A DNA stretch of 64,000 nt from Natrinema amylolyticus_A (GTDB lineage: Archaea > Halobacteriota > Halobacteria > Halobacteriales > Natrialbaceae), in assembly GCF_042678045.1 (NCBI RefSeq), contig NZ_JBHUDI010000005.1, positions 186,001 through 250,000 of the forward strand. Reading direction: 5' to 3'. The notes under the pieces are model-generated. The model saw only the letters and a program-made list of their open reading frames with translations, was not told where the DNA came from and ran no database searches. Positions 27,332 to 35,371 of the stretch are shown here, in pieces. Made by a program: the position numbers and the translations under genes. Each line of letters begins with the position of its first letter. The first letter of the stretch is position 1.

Positions 27332-28347
27332 AGGAGTTCGTCGAGGAGAGCGTCGGTTCCAAAGCGGATCACGTCGGTCGCGGGCGCATCGAGCCGATCG
27401 GCGTACTCGTCGACAGCGTCGCGGGCCGCCTCGTCGTCCTCAAGGGCGGACGTGTTCAGCGCACCGGCGACGATTTCGCTGTCCGCGACCGGAGCGGCGA
27501 CGTTCTCGTAGAGATCGACGTACGTCGGAATCGACGGCAGCGCGAACGACTCGTAGCCGTGGATCGCCTCCTGGCCGGCGTTGTGACAGAGCACGAGATT
27601 GTCGGCCATCGACCCGTGGAGGATGCCGAGCGTAACCGCCGAGTACGCCGGGTGGACGATGCTGCCCTGGCCCTCGACGAACAGATAGTCGTGTTCGTCG
27701 CCTTTCTCTGTGATCATCTCCTCGACCGCACCCGCGGTGAAGTCGCTGACGACGCGATCGATCGGGTTCCCCCAGCCCTCGATCATGATCCCCGTCTGGC
27801 CGGTCGGGATCACGGCGGCGTCGTGGCCGGCCGCGCGGGCATCGCGGGCGAGTTCCATCGTCGTCGTCATCTTGCCGGTCGAGCAGTCGGTACCGACGGT
27901 GAGGATCACCTCGGCGTCGACCTCGTCGGCTACGCCCTCGGCGACAGTGAGGTCTTCGGGCGGGTTGCGAACGTCCCAGATGTCACAGCCGTTTTCGGCC
28001 GCCAGTCGGGCAAACTCCTCGTCGTCTTCGAGGAAGTAATGCAGCCCCGAGATCACGTCGCAGCCGTACTCGAGTGCCGTCCGAACGTCCTCGCGCCAGC
28101 TCTCGTCGAAGCCGCCGCCGATCGGTGCGATGCCGATCACCAGAGCATCGACGTCGTCGGGCTCTATGGCAGCCATTTCGGAGACGATCGGTGCATCCTG
28201 TACGTCGGGGACGAAGTCGGAGACACGGTGTCCGTCGGCCGTTCGATCGAGAACCGAGACGACATCGTGGTCGGCATAGCGGAGGATACCGAGGGCGGTT
28301 TTGGCTCGGTCAGGGAATTTTTCGTGGGCGAGAATTGCGATACGCAT
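27328..28347 (-). CDS. dgcN: DUF1611 protein, D-glutamate N-acetyltransferase-like
   Basis: A 339-residue protein whose N-terminal half is Rossmann-like and whose C-terminal half has a P-loop, GTDCSTGKMTTTMEL, near residue 180. The DUF1611 hallmarks IPTGQTGIMI and VEGQGSIVHPAYS follow. DgcN proteins of this family N-acetylate D-glutamate with acetyl-CoA as the first step of its breakdown. It is the first gene of a pair with dgcA, with the dgcA start overlapping its stop by four bases. The start is the ATG at 28347. Confidence 0.88.
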   Translation of the reverse strand: MRIAILAHEKFPDRAKTALGILRYADHDVVSVLDRTADGHRVSDFVPDVQDAPIVSEMAAIEPDDVDALVIGIAPIGGGFDESWREDVRTALEYGCDVISGLHYFLEDDEEFARLAAENGCDIWDVRNPPEDLTVAEGVADEVDAEVILTVGTDCSTGKMTTTMELARDARAAGHDAAVIPTGQTGIMIEGWGNPIDRVVSDFTAGAVEEMITEKGDEHDYLFVEGQGSIVHPAYSAVTLGILHGSMADNLVLCHNAGQEAIHGYESFALPSIPTYVDLYENVAAPVADSEIVAGALNTSALEDDEAARDAVDEYADRLDAPATDVIRFGTDALLDELL

Positions 28348-28803
28348 ACTCGGCTATAACAGAGGAGTATACTTGAACTACCTGAACCGTAACAAACTGC
28401 GAGCGGATTCATACAGTACGATCCCGTTCGAACCTGCTTGCCGTCGGCGGTGGAACGGCATGGCGGTCGCGTACAGCGCACCGCGGTGACCGCTCACGAC
28501 GGTCGTCGTCGAATCGCGCTCCCGTCGTGCGATCGGGTGTGCAGTGACGGCTCGCGGTCGCGGCGACATTGACTGATACTGACTACTGTACGTCATTTCC
28601 GGTGCAACCGCGACCCGTACTGCGGTTGCACCGGTACATCGTTACAGCAGACCGTATGACAGCAGTCCGTATACTCGGTTCGGTAGGCGTCGCCTCGGGG
28701 CCTGCCGTCTGCTGGGACACTGCGTGCAGGATCGTACCCGTTTCAAGTTGTTTCGCGTCGAAAGCGATGCATAACTTTGGGTAGTGCTATCGTCCCACGG
28801 GCT
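28348..28803. other. Long intergenic region between dgcN and htpX
   Basis: About 455 bp with no supported gene. It carries hairpin element copy 4 (28582-28656), a second copy of its right end at 28657-28673, and a 26-bp segment (28523-28548) shared with 32164-32189. AT-rich stretches near 28364-28380 and 28766-28776 may hold the two divergent promoters. Confidence 0.6.
28582..28656 (+). repeat. 75-bp hairpin element, copy 4
   Basis: Begins ACTACTGTACGTCA and ends TTACAGCAGACCGTA. The core is the best stem of the family, CCGGTGCAACCGC at 28599-28611 against GCGGTTGCACCGG at 28622-28634, a perfect 13-bp inverted repeat. Unlike the others it lies between divergent genes. The right end is repeated as GACAGCAGTCCGTATA immediately after. 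Confidence 0.8.
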
Positions 28804-29985
28804 ATGCTCGCCGTCGCTGCGTTCGTGCTCGCCCTCGCGGTCGGGCCGTTCCTCGGACTTCGAGCGTACGCTCGGCGCGTCGAGGCGATGGACGCACCGA
28901 TCGAAGACCGCCTGCACCGCCTCAACCGCATCCAGCAGGCGGTCGGGTTCGGACTGCCGGCCCTCGCACTGCTTGGTGGATACGCCTTCGGACTGATAGA
29001 CCGAGCGACTGCTCGCGTCGCGGCGGCAGGACCCGACCTGTTCGGGATCGCGGTCCTCGAGTTCGCGGTGATCGTCCTGGTCACGTTGGGCATCGTCGCC
29101 GTCCCGCTCGTGTCGATGGCACTTGGCACGTACCCCACGGTTCGGTCGCTCCGGGAGACGACGACATCGACGTGGCGACGCGTCAGCCGAGTGGTCGCCA
29201 CCCTGACGATCGCGGTCGGCACGGCGGTGCTCGGAATCGGCGGATTCATCGCGCTCGTCTCGACCGTTAGCGTCTCGCGGCTCGTCCTCGTCGCCGCACT
29301 CGGCGTCCTCGTCTTCGTCAGCTTCGGCCTCTCGCCGTATCTGCTCGTCCTTACGCGGACGCACGACTCACTCGAGGGGCAACGCCGCGAGCGCGTCGAG
29401 CGCCTCTGTGACGCGGCGGGCTACAGCCCCCACAGGATCTACCTGCTCGAGGGAAAGTCGACCAAAACTGCGACCGCACTCGTCGCTGGCACCCTCCCCG
29501 GGCTGCGATACGTCTTCCTGACTGACTACCTCCTCGATGAGTGCGACGACGACGAACTCCGGGCGATCCTCGCCCACGAGTTTGGCCACGTCGCGGGCCG
29601 TCACCTCTGGCAGCGCGGTATGCTCACCGTTGCCGTCTTTGGTGCCTGGGCGCTCGTCGCCCAGCAGGCCGGGTTCAGCCGGTTGGCGGCGACGTTCGGC
29701 GTCGTCGGCTACTTCGTTCCGCTTATCGGTATCTACGTGCTGTATCGCGTCTTCTTGCTGGGCGGGCTCGCACGCTGGCAGGAGTTCCGTGCGGACACCT
29801 ACGCGGCGAGCACGGCCGGTCGCGAGGCGATGGTCGATGCCCTCGAGACGCTGGCCGACGCGAACGACGTTCGCCTCGAGGCGGGACTGCTCTACAGCCT
29901 CGCGACCCATCATCCACCGATCGGGGACCGGATCGAGGCGCTTCGAGACGACGAACAAAGCGTGCGGTCGGCTGCGAGCGACTGA
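28804..29985 (+). CDS. M48 family membrane metalloprotease, HtpX-like
   Basis: A 393-residue membrane protease. About five hydrophobic segments surround the zinc motif AHEFGHVAGRHL near residue 258; the third ligand glutamate is in WQEFRADTYAA. HtpX-type enzymes degrade damaged membrane proteins. The ATG at 28804 is preferred to a TTG nine codons upstream because it begins directly in the first membrane segment. The first half resembles the CAAX-protease-like N-terminal region of archaeal M48 proteins. Confidence 0.9.
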   Translation: MLAVAAFVLALAVGPFLGLRAYARRVEAMDAPIEDRLHRLNRIQQAVGFGLPALALLGGYAFGLIDRATARVAAAGPDLFGIAVLEFAVIVLVTLGIVAVPLVSMALGTYPTVRSLRETTTSTWRRVSRVVATLTIAVGTAVLGIGGFIALVSTVSVSRLVLVAALGVLVFVSFGLSPYLLVLTRTHDSLEGQRRERVERLCDAAGYSPHRIYLLEGKSTKTATALVAGTLPGLRYVFLTDYLLDECDDDELRAILAHEFGHVAGRHLWQRGMLTVAVFGAWALVAQQAGFSRLAATFGVVGYFVPLIGIYVLYRVFLLGGLARWQEFRADTYAASTAGREAMVDALETLADANDVRLEAGLLYSLATHHPPIGDRIEALRDDEQSVRSAASD

Positions 29986-30059
29986 GGGAGCCGATAGCAC
30001 GAGCGGCACTCGATCGAACCCATAGCAATCCTTACGGTTGAACGGCTCATATAAGCGGT

Positions 30060-30581
30060 GTGGACAGGATTCTCCTCAGTACGCTCGCCCACCGACCGCC
30101 AGAGGAGGTGTTCCCGCACGTGCGCTCGTTCGCCGACTATCCGCGGTACACGGACCACCTGAAAGAGGTCCGGATCCACGGCGACGGGGGCGTCGGCTCG
30201 GTATACGACCTCACGCTGACGTGGTGGAAGCTCAGCTACACCGCTCGCTCGAAGGTGATCGACATTACCCCGCCGAACTCGCTCGAGTGGCGGCTGGTCA
30301 ACGACATCGATGCCCGCGGCGAGTGGCGCGTCGAACCGGAGCCGGAGTCAGCACCGGCGGACGCCCCGACGGCCAGTCGGATCTATTTCGATGCCGTCTA
30401 CAACCCCTACTCGGCGGATACGAACGCGATCGCGCTGCCGCGGTTCGTCTCGCTGGACTGGGTCGTCGACAGGGTCGAGCCAAAGCTGCTCGACGAGGCC
30501 GAGACCGTCGTCGAGCGGTTGGTCGCGGACATCGAGGGACAGCCCCGCGACGTCGAGCTGACGATTCACGAGATGCCCTGA
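30060..30581 (+). CDS. SRPBCC/Coq10-like lipid-binding protein
   Basis: A 173-residue protein of the START-like SRPBCC fold with RPPEEVFPHVRSFADYPRYT at the start, ending in a long C-terminal helix. Members bind lipids, quinones or polyketides in a hydrophobic cavity. The start is GTG at 30060; no closer ATG is in frame. It precedes trkA by 134 bp on the same strand. Ligand unknown. Confidence 0.85.
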   Translation: MDRILLSTLAHRPPEEVFPHVRSFADYPRYTDHLKEVRIHGDGGVGSVYDLTLTWWKLSYTARSKVIDITPPNSLEWRLVNDIDARGEWRVEPEPESAPADAPTASRIYFDAVYNPYSADTNAIALPRFVSLDWVVDRVEPKLLDEAETVVERLVADIEGQPRDVELTIHEMP

Positions 30582-30715
30582 CGTCTCTCGGCACGCCGGC
30601 ATCCGTTCACGGTTCGAACGCAGGGCCAACCGACTTACTGGCTGGCGCCCGATAGCGCACATATGAGCCGGAGCCACGCCGTTTCGGGTCCGCGATCGTC
30701 GCGGGTGAGCCGCCG

Positions 30716-32053
30716 ATGCGCGTAATCGTCGTTGGTGCTGGACAGGTCGGCTCGAACATCGCTGCCAGCCTCGACGACGACCACCACGTCGTCGTCGTCG
30801 ACACGGATCCCGATCGGGTCGAATCGATCACCTACTCCCACGACGTGCTGGCCGTCCAGGGTGACGGGACCGCCCTCGAGACGCTCGAGGAGGCCGGCAT
30901 CGAGAACGCAGACATGGTCATCGCGAGCACCGACATCGACGAGACGAACATCGTCATCTGTGGAGCGACGAAGGCCGTCGGCGATCCGTTCACGATCGCC
31001 CGGGTCAAGCAGACGAACCTGTTGCGGACGTGGGAGCAGTCTGCTGGTGCGTTCGGCGTCGATTTCATGGTGGGAACGAACCTCCAGACCGCCGAGACGA
31101 TCGTCCGGATCGCCAGTCTGCCGGGAGCTCACGACGCCGAAACCTTCGCCGACGGGCTCGTCCGCATGGCCGAGTTCGAGGTACTCGCGGACAGTCCCAT
31201 CGCCGGCGAGACGGTCTCGGCGGCCGACCGCTACGAGTCGCTGACGTTCGCCGCACTCTTGCGTGGCAACGACATCGTCGTTCCGGCCGGTGACACGGTC
31301 ATCAGGGCCGACGACGCCGTCGTCGTCATCGGCTCCGCGGAGAGCGTCCGATCGTTCGCGGATACCGTGACGCCGGAACCCTCTCTCGAGGATGTCGACG
31401 AGATCGTCATCGTCGGTGGCGGCGATATCGGCTATCAGACGGCCCGGCTCTTCGACGCCGAGGGGTTCGACACGCGACTTATCGAGCAAGACCCCGGACG
31501 GGCACGGGAACTGGCAGAGAACCTGCCCGGGACACTGGTCTTGCAAAGCGACGCGACCGATATCGACTTTCTCGTCCGTGAGCACGTCGACGAGTCCGAT
31601 CTGGTCGTCGCCGCTCTCGAGAGCGACGAGCGGAACCTGCTGGTCTCGCTGCTCGCGAGACGGATCGGCGTCGAGCGAACCATCGGCGTCGTCGAGGCCA
31701 GCGAGTACGTCGACCTCTTCGAGACGGTCGGGCTCGACGTCGGCGTCAACCCGCGTCTCGTGACCGCCGAGGAGATCACCCGCTTTACCCGCGCCCGCCG
31801 AACGGAAAACGTCGCCATGCTCGAGTCCGACCGCGCCGAGGTTCTCGAAATCGAGGTCGATTCGGACAGCATCCTCTTCGAGACACGGATCGAGGAGGCG
31901 ATGGCCGACCTGCCTGACAGAATCGTTATCGGGGCGATCACCCGCGACGGGGAGCTGATCACGCCGCGAGGCGAGACTGTCGTCGAGGCCGGCGATCACG
32001 TGGTCGTCTTCGTCGACACCGAAGTGATCGACGAGGCGGCCGCCGCGCTCTAG
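30716..32053 (+). CDS. trkA: Trk potassium uptake regulator TrkA
   Basis: A 445-residue protein made of two RCK modules. NAD(H)-binding motifs VVGAGQVGSNIA near residue 5 and VIVGGGDIGYQTA near 226 are each followed by a TrkA-C domain, at about 135-215 and 360-445. It gates a TrkH-type potassium channel in the membrane, vital for the salt-in strategy of haloarchaea. TrkH is not in this window. The ATG at 30716 lies inside a short overlapping frame and is chosen because the Rossmann strand begins there. Confidence 0.96.
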   Translation: MRVIVVGAGQVGSNIAASLDDDHHVVVVDTDPDRVESITYSHDVLAVQGDGTALETLEEAGIENADMVIASTDIDETNIVICGATKAVGDPFTIARVKQTNLLRTWEQSAGAFGVDFMVGTNLQTAETIVRIASLPGAHDAETFADGLVRMAEFEVLADSPIAGETVSAADRYESLTFAALLRGNDIVVPAGDTVIRADDAVVVIGSAESVRSFADTVTPEPSLEDVDEIVIVGGGDIGYQTARLFDAEGFDTRLIEQDPGRARELAENLPGTLVLQSDATDIDFLVREHVDESDLVVAALESDERNLLVSLLARRIGVERTIGVVEASEYVDLFETVGLDVGVNPRLVTAEEITRFTRARRTENVAMLESDRAEVLEIEVDSDSILFETRIEEAMADLPDRIVIGAITRDGELITPRGETVVEAGDHVVVFVDTEVIDEAAAAL

Positions 32054-32092
32054 CTACTGAGGGTGTCAGAGAGCCGTCCCACCGTGTTTATT

Positions 32093-32119
32093 ACACCAGT
32101 TTCTATGGAGAACTGGCGT
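32093..32119 (+). terminator. Hairpin downstream of trkA
   Basis: ACACCAGTT and AACTGGCGT form an eight-of-nine-pair stem around a nine-base loop, 40 bp after the trkA stop. No clear T-run follows, so a terminator role is tentative. Confidence 0.4.
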
Positions 32120-32163
32120 GTGCGATAGTAACGACTGAAACGAGTTACACACCGACGCAGGGC

Positions 32164-32189
32164 CATCGTGCGATCAGGTGTGCACTGAC
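32164..32189 (+). repeat. 26-bp dispersed intergenic element
   Basis: This segment differs at three positions from 28523-28548; both contain TCGTGCGATC and GGTGTGCA and end in TGAC. It lies between trkA and the HalOD1-like gene. The pair suggests a second family of intergenic elements, separate from the 75-bp one. Confidence 0.55.
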
Positions 32190-32240
32190 TTTCAGTGGCT
32201 ACTATATCATCCAGTGCGTCGTTACACTTTCAAACTCGGT

Positions 32241-32247
32241 ATTTATC
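32241..32247 (+). promoter_or_regulatory. TATA-like box for the HalOD1-like gene
   Basis: ATTTATC is 25-31 bases upstream of the ATG at 32272, predicting a leaderless transcript. Confidence 0.5.
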
Positions 32248-32271
32248 CGGTTACAGCCACTGAACCCCATA

Positions 32272-32550
32272 ATGGTGCCCGAGAATACGGAACAACAGTT
32301 ATTGGTGGAATACGAAATTCCGGAGGATGAATCTGTGAGTATGGCAGCAATCCATGCTGTAAGCTCACTAATGGAATGTGAGCCTTGGGAGTTAATTCCA
32401 CTATATGAAACGATCGATCCAGATATGTTGGATGAGCTGTGTGAGTCACGGCAGAATGGATCAGTCAAATTCGTCTACAGCGACTTTCACATTACTGTTG
32501 AGGGGGGCGAGTATCTTCTACTTCGACCAGCAGATCACAATCGAAAGTGA
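32272..32550 (+). CDS. HalOD1 output domain-like protein
   Basis: A 92-residue protein with the HalOD1 pattern: a strand EYEIPEDESVSMAAIHAVSS, then PLYETIDPDMLDEL and a beta hairpin VKFVYSDFHITVEGGEYLLL. HalOD1 is a small haloarchaeal output domain thought to take part in signalling. The coding sequence is unusually AT-rich with A/T third positions, unlike its neighbours, which points to recent acquisition or relaxed selection. Confidence 0.82.
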   Translation: MVPENTEQQLLVEYEIPEDESVSMAAIHAVSSLMECEPWELIPLYETIDPDMLDELCESRQNGSVKFVYSDFHITVEGGEYLLLRPADHNRK

Positions 32551-32605
32551 TTATCAAAATATCCTTGAAGTGGGTATAAGTGCCGTTCTATAACACCCTA
32601 CACCA

Positions 32606-33646
32606 TCAGTTAGTGTCGGCGACCCGCTCGCCCACCGCGAGGCCGTTTCGGAGCGCGGCGTGGATACGACCCTCGCCGGCGACCCAGTCGCCGAGACAGT
32701 ACAGCCCTGCGCGTTCGGCGCGCTCGAGAGGGTCGCGGGAGACGCCGTCCTCCGGGAGCGCGTACCGCCAGCCCTGGTGATCCGTCCAGTCGGGCTCGCG
32801 CAGGCGCTCGTCGCCGACGAGGTCGGCTGTCAGCGCCGCGAGTTTCTCGAGGGACTCGGCCGGTGGCTCGTCGTAGTGGTCGACCGACCACTCGTGGTTG
32901 GCCTGGACGACCAGCAGCGACTCACCGTCGGGGACGTGGCCGGGTTTGCACTCCTCGCGGCCGACCCAGCCCACCTCGTGTGCTTTGTCCGCGTTGACGA
33001 GCGCGTAGTAGGGTTGCTCGAGTTCGAACGGGTAGTGAAAGATGCCGGTCCAGACCGTCCGATAGGGAACGGTGTCGACGGCCGAGAGGAGGTCGTCACG
33101 GATGTCGCTCTCCCAGTCGGCCGTTCGCAGCAGATCGGCAGTTTGTGGTGCCGGCGGGTTCAACAGCAGGGCGTCGAAGGGACCCCACTGGGTTCCAGCG
33201 GCGTCCTCGAGTCGCCACGTCTCGTCCTCGGTTCGGATAATCGTCTCGGCGCGTGTCTGTCGGTGGACGGTCGCGTCGGTGCGCGCGAAGAGTCGCTTTG
33301 CGATCTGGGTCAGCCCCTGTCGGTAGGTCCACTTGTGCTCGTCACGGCCGTCGCCTGGCGATACGTCGCCTGTGTGGTCGAACGTCCATACAGGGTCAGT
33401 GATATCGACCAGCCCCTCGGTATCGAGCGTCTCCGTCAGCAACTCGACGACGCCCTCGTCGTCGGATTTGACGTAGTTCGCGCCGTAGTCGTAGACGAGC
33501 TCGTCGCGGCGTCTGGTCGCAGCCCGTCCACAGAGGCCGCCGGATTTCTCGAATACCGTCACAGTCACGTCGTCGCGCGTCTCCTCGAGAGCGTACGTCG
33601 CGGCTGCTGCGCCGACGCCCGCCCCGACGATCCCAATGTGTGTCAT
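32606..33646 (-). CDS. FAD-dependent amine oxidase-like protein (renalase type)
   Basis: A 346-residue flavoprotein. The FAD motif IGIVGAGVGAAAATYALEE opens the protein, with FEKSGGLCGRAATRR next and the C-terminal GLYCLGDWVAGEGRIHAAL. The plan is that of renalase-like amine oxidases, acting on unknown reduced nicotinamides or amines. It has its own upstream region and converges on the HalOD1-like gene. Confidence 0.88.
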   Translation of the reverse strand: MTHIGIVGAGVGAAAATYALEETRDDVTVTVFEKSGGLCGRAATRRRDELVYDYGANYVKSDDEGVVELLTETLDTEGLVDITDPVWTFDHTGDVSPGDGRDEHKWTYRQGLTQIAKRLFARTDATVHRQTRAETIIRTEDETWRLEDAAGTQWGPFDALLLNPPAPQTADLLRTADWESDIRDDLLSAVDTVPYRTVWTGIFHYPFELEQPYYALVNADKAHEVGWVGREECKPGHVPDGESLLVVQANHEWSVDHYDEPPAESLEKLAALTADLVGDERLREPDWTDHQGWRYALPEDGVSRDPLERAERAGLYCLGDWVAGEGRIHAALRNGLAVGERVADTN

Positions 33647-33715
33647 GGGCGCAGTTTGGACCTGCCCCTACAGTAGACTGTTGGCTGTCACTGTTAGGGT
33701 GTGGTGGCGGAGCCG

Positions 33716-34450
33716 TCACCGCAGCAAGTTACTCAACCACCGATACGGCCGCGGGAGCCGGAGATAGCGTTTCTGCTGGGCCTGTATCCAGCCGATCGTC
33801 GTCAGACTGCCGGCAGCCAGCGGCGCGATCGACGTGGTTCCGGGAAGCAAAAGGGTGCTGGCGAGGATCGCTGCGGCCGTCGCGAACCCAGCAACAGTAT
33901 AGAGGCGCGTGTATGCGACGTCGGTTCCGTTCCGCCACGCGACGGCAAACAGGGTCGCGCCGGCCCCGAACAGGCCGGTGAGAAAGAACGTATGCAGCCA
34001 GTAGCCGACGTTTGGCTCGAGACTCGCAAAGGCAAGCGCGACAGACGACTCGGACGTCGCAGTCCAGTACAGCGAGTGTGTCGGCGTGGTGATCGCGAGC
34101 GTAATGTCGATTCCGGCGAGGAGGGCAACAGCGTGATAGACGAGTCGCCGACGGCCCAGCAACGGCGTGCTGCTCGCCGTACTGGCAAACAGCAGCCAGC
34201 CCAGCCCGGCCAGGACGGCACCTAACGTCGCGATGCTGAAGAAAAATCCTTTGACGATCGGCCGTGGGTCGAGCGCCTGCGCAGCGAACAGCCCGTTCCA
34301 GACCGCAACACCCATGAGAAACAGGATATACGACAGTCCGTTATCGCGGTCGCGGTACGCGATCCCGGTCGCCAGATACGGGTAGGTCGTGAGAACGATA
34401 CAGCCGGCCCCCGCGATGAGCAACACGGATAGTAACTGGCCGGGGTCCAT
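33716..34450 (-). CDS. Seven-helix membrane protein resembling a kinase sensor region
   Basis: A 244-residue integral membrane protein with about seven hydrophobic helices and a short basic tail QQKRYLRLPRPYRWLSNLLR. The arrangement resembles the 7TM N-terminal sensor region of haloarchaeal histidine kinases, but no kinase domain follows; the frame ends normally. It may be a free-standing sensor or have lost its kinase. It is adjacent to tyrA, divergently transcribed. Confidence 0.75.
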   Translation of the reverse strand: MDPGQLLSVLLIAGAGCIVLTTYPYLATGIAYRDRDNGLSYILFLMGVAVWNGLFAAQALDPRPIVKGFFFSIATLGAVLAGLGWLLFASTASSTPLLGRRRLVYHAVALLAGIDITLAITTPTHSLYWTATSESSVALAFASLEPNVGYWLHTFFLTGLFGAGATLFAVAWRNGTDVAYTRLYTVAGFATAAAILASTLLLPGTTSIAPLAAGSLTTIGWIQAQQKRYLRLPRPYRWLSNLLR

Positions 34451-34476
34451 ACGTTCAGTCTCGGTTCAAATACCTT

Positions 34477-34483
34477 GTATATT
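34477..34483 (-). promoter_or_regulatory. TATA-like box for the 7TM protein gene
   Basis: The plus-strand GTATATT lies 27-33 bases beyond the first base of the ATG at 34450, on the minus-strand upstream side. Confidence 0.5.
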
Positions 34484-34572
34484 CTGACGTTCCGTCAACG
34501 CAACGGGAATCGGTACTGCACGCGCCAACGGCAGATAGTGTGCTCGTACGAGCGTGTGTATCGATCGAACGG

Positions 34573-34580
34573 CTTTTGCA
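34573..34580 (+). promoter_or_regulatory. TATA-like box for tyrA
   Basis: CTTTTGCA is 24-31 bases upstream of the tyrA ATG at 34604, giving a leaderless message. Confidence 0.4.
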
Positions 34581-34603
34581 ATGTCGGCAGGTAGGGGCGA
34601 GCA

Positions 34604-35371
34604 ATGGACGTACTGATCGTCGGCGCAGGGTCGATGGGAACGTGGTTCGGCGACGCCGTCGACGCCCGAGTCGCGTTCGCCGATATCGACGGCGACGCCG
34701 CAGCTGCGGCGGCGGACGCCGTCGACGGCACTGTCGCCGATCTCGAGGGGGAGACGACCTACGACGTCGTCTGTCTCGCGGTGCCGATGACCCACGTGGC
34801 CGAGGCGATCGCCGCCCAGGCCACGCGGGCCGAGCGAGCGATCGTCGACGTCTCGGGCGTGATGGGACCCGCGCTCGAAGCAATGGATCGCCATGCGCCG
34901 GACGTCGAACGGGCCAGCCTCCACCCGCTGTTTGCACCCGAGCGGGCACCCGGCTCGATCGCCGTCGTTCGCGATCGATCGGGTCCGGTGACCGACGGCG
35001 TACTCGCGACGCTCGAGGCCCGTGGCAACGAGTTACTCGAAACGACGGCGGTCGAGCACGACGAGGCGATGGAGACCGTGCAGGCGGCGACTCACGCCGC
35101 GGTGCTTTCGTTTGCCCTCGCAGCCGAGTCGGTACCCGAGGGTTTCGAGACGCCGATCTACGAGACGATGGAACGACTCGCCACACAGGTGACAGCGGGC
35201 ACGCCGCGGGTCTACGCCGACATTCAGGCGACGTTCGACGGCGCCGACGCCGTCGCCGACGCCGCCGGCGAGATCGCTGCCGCCGACCCGGACGAACTCG
35301 AGGCACTGTACCGAGACGCGGCCGCGAACTGGCACGACGACCGCGACGACAGCGGAGGTGAGACGACGTGA
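34604..35371 (+). CDS. tyrA: Prephenate dehydrogenase
   Basis: A 255-residue NAD-binding protein. The Rossmann motif is DVLIVGAGSMGTWFGDAV, followed by LAVPMTHVAEAI, IVDVSGVMG and the substrate histidine region SLHPLFAPERAPG. The C-terminal helical domain is typical for the archaeal TyrA family. It converts prephenate (or arogenate) to 4-hydroxyphenylpyruvate in tyrosine synthesis. No chorismate mutase fusion is present. Its stop overlaps the next start (GTGA), so it is coupled to the methyltransferase. Confidence 0.92.
   Translation: MDVLIVGAGSMGTWFGDAVDARVAFADIDGDAAAAAADAVDGTVADLEGETTYDVVCLAVPMTHVAEAIAAQATRAERAIVDVSGVMGPALEAMDRHAPDVERASLHPLFAPERAPGSIAVVRDRSGPVTDGVLATLEARGNELLETTAVEHDEAMETVQAATHAAVLSFALAAESVPEGFETPIYETMERLATQVTAGTPRVYADIQATFDGADAVADAAGEIAAADPDELEALYRDAAANWHDDRDDSGGETT

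Noticed and set aside
30047..30054. TATA-like TCATATAA near the SRPBCC gene
   Set aside because: It lies only six to thirteen bases before the GTG start, too close for an archaeal promoter.
30663..30725. Twenty-codon frame overlapping the trkA start
   Set aside because: It has no conserved content and overlaps the trkA start; no feature supports translation.
33660..33700. Possible fifth 75-bp element
   Set aside because: A segment TACAGTAGACTGT and CCTAACAGTGACAGC on opposite strands resemble element ends, but the left end, length and stem are missing.
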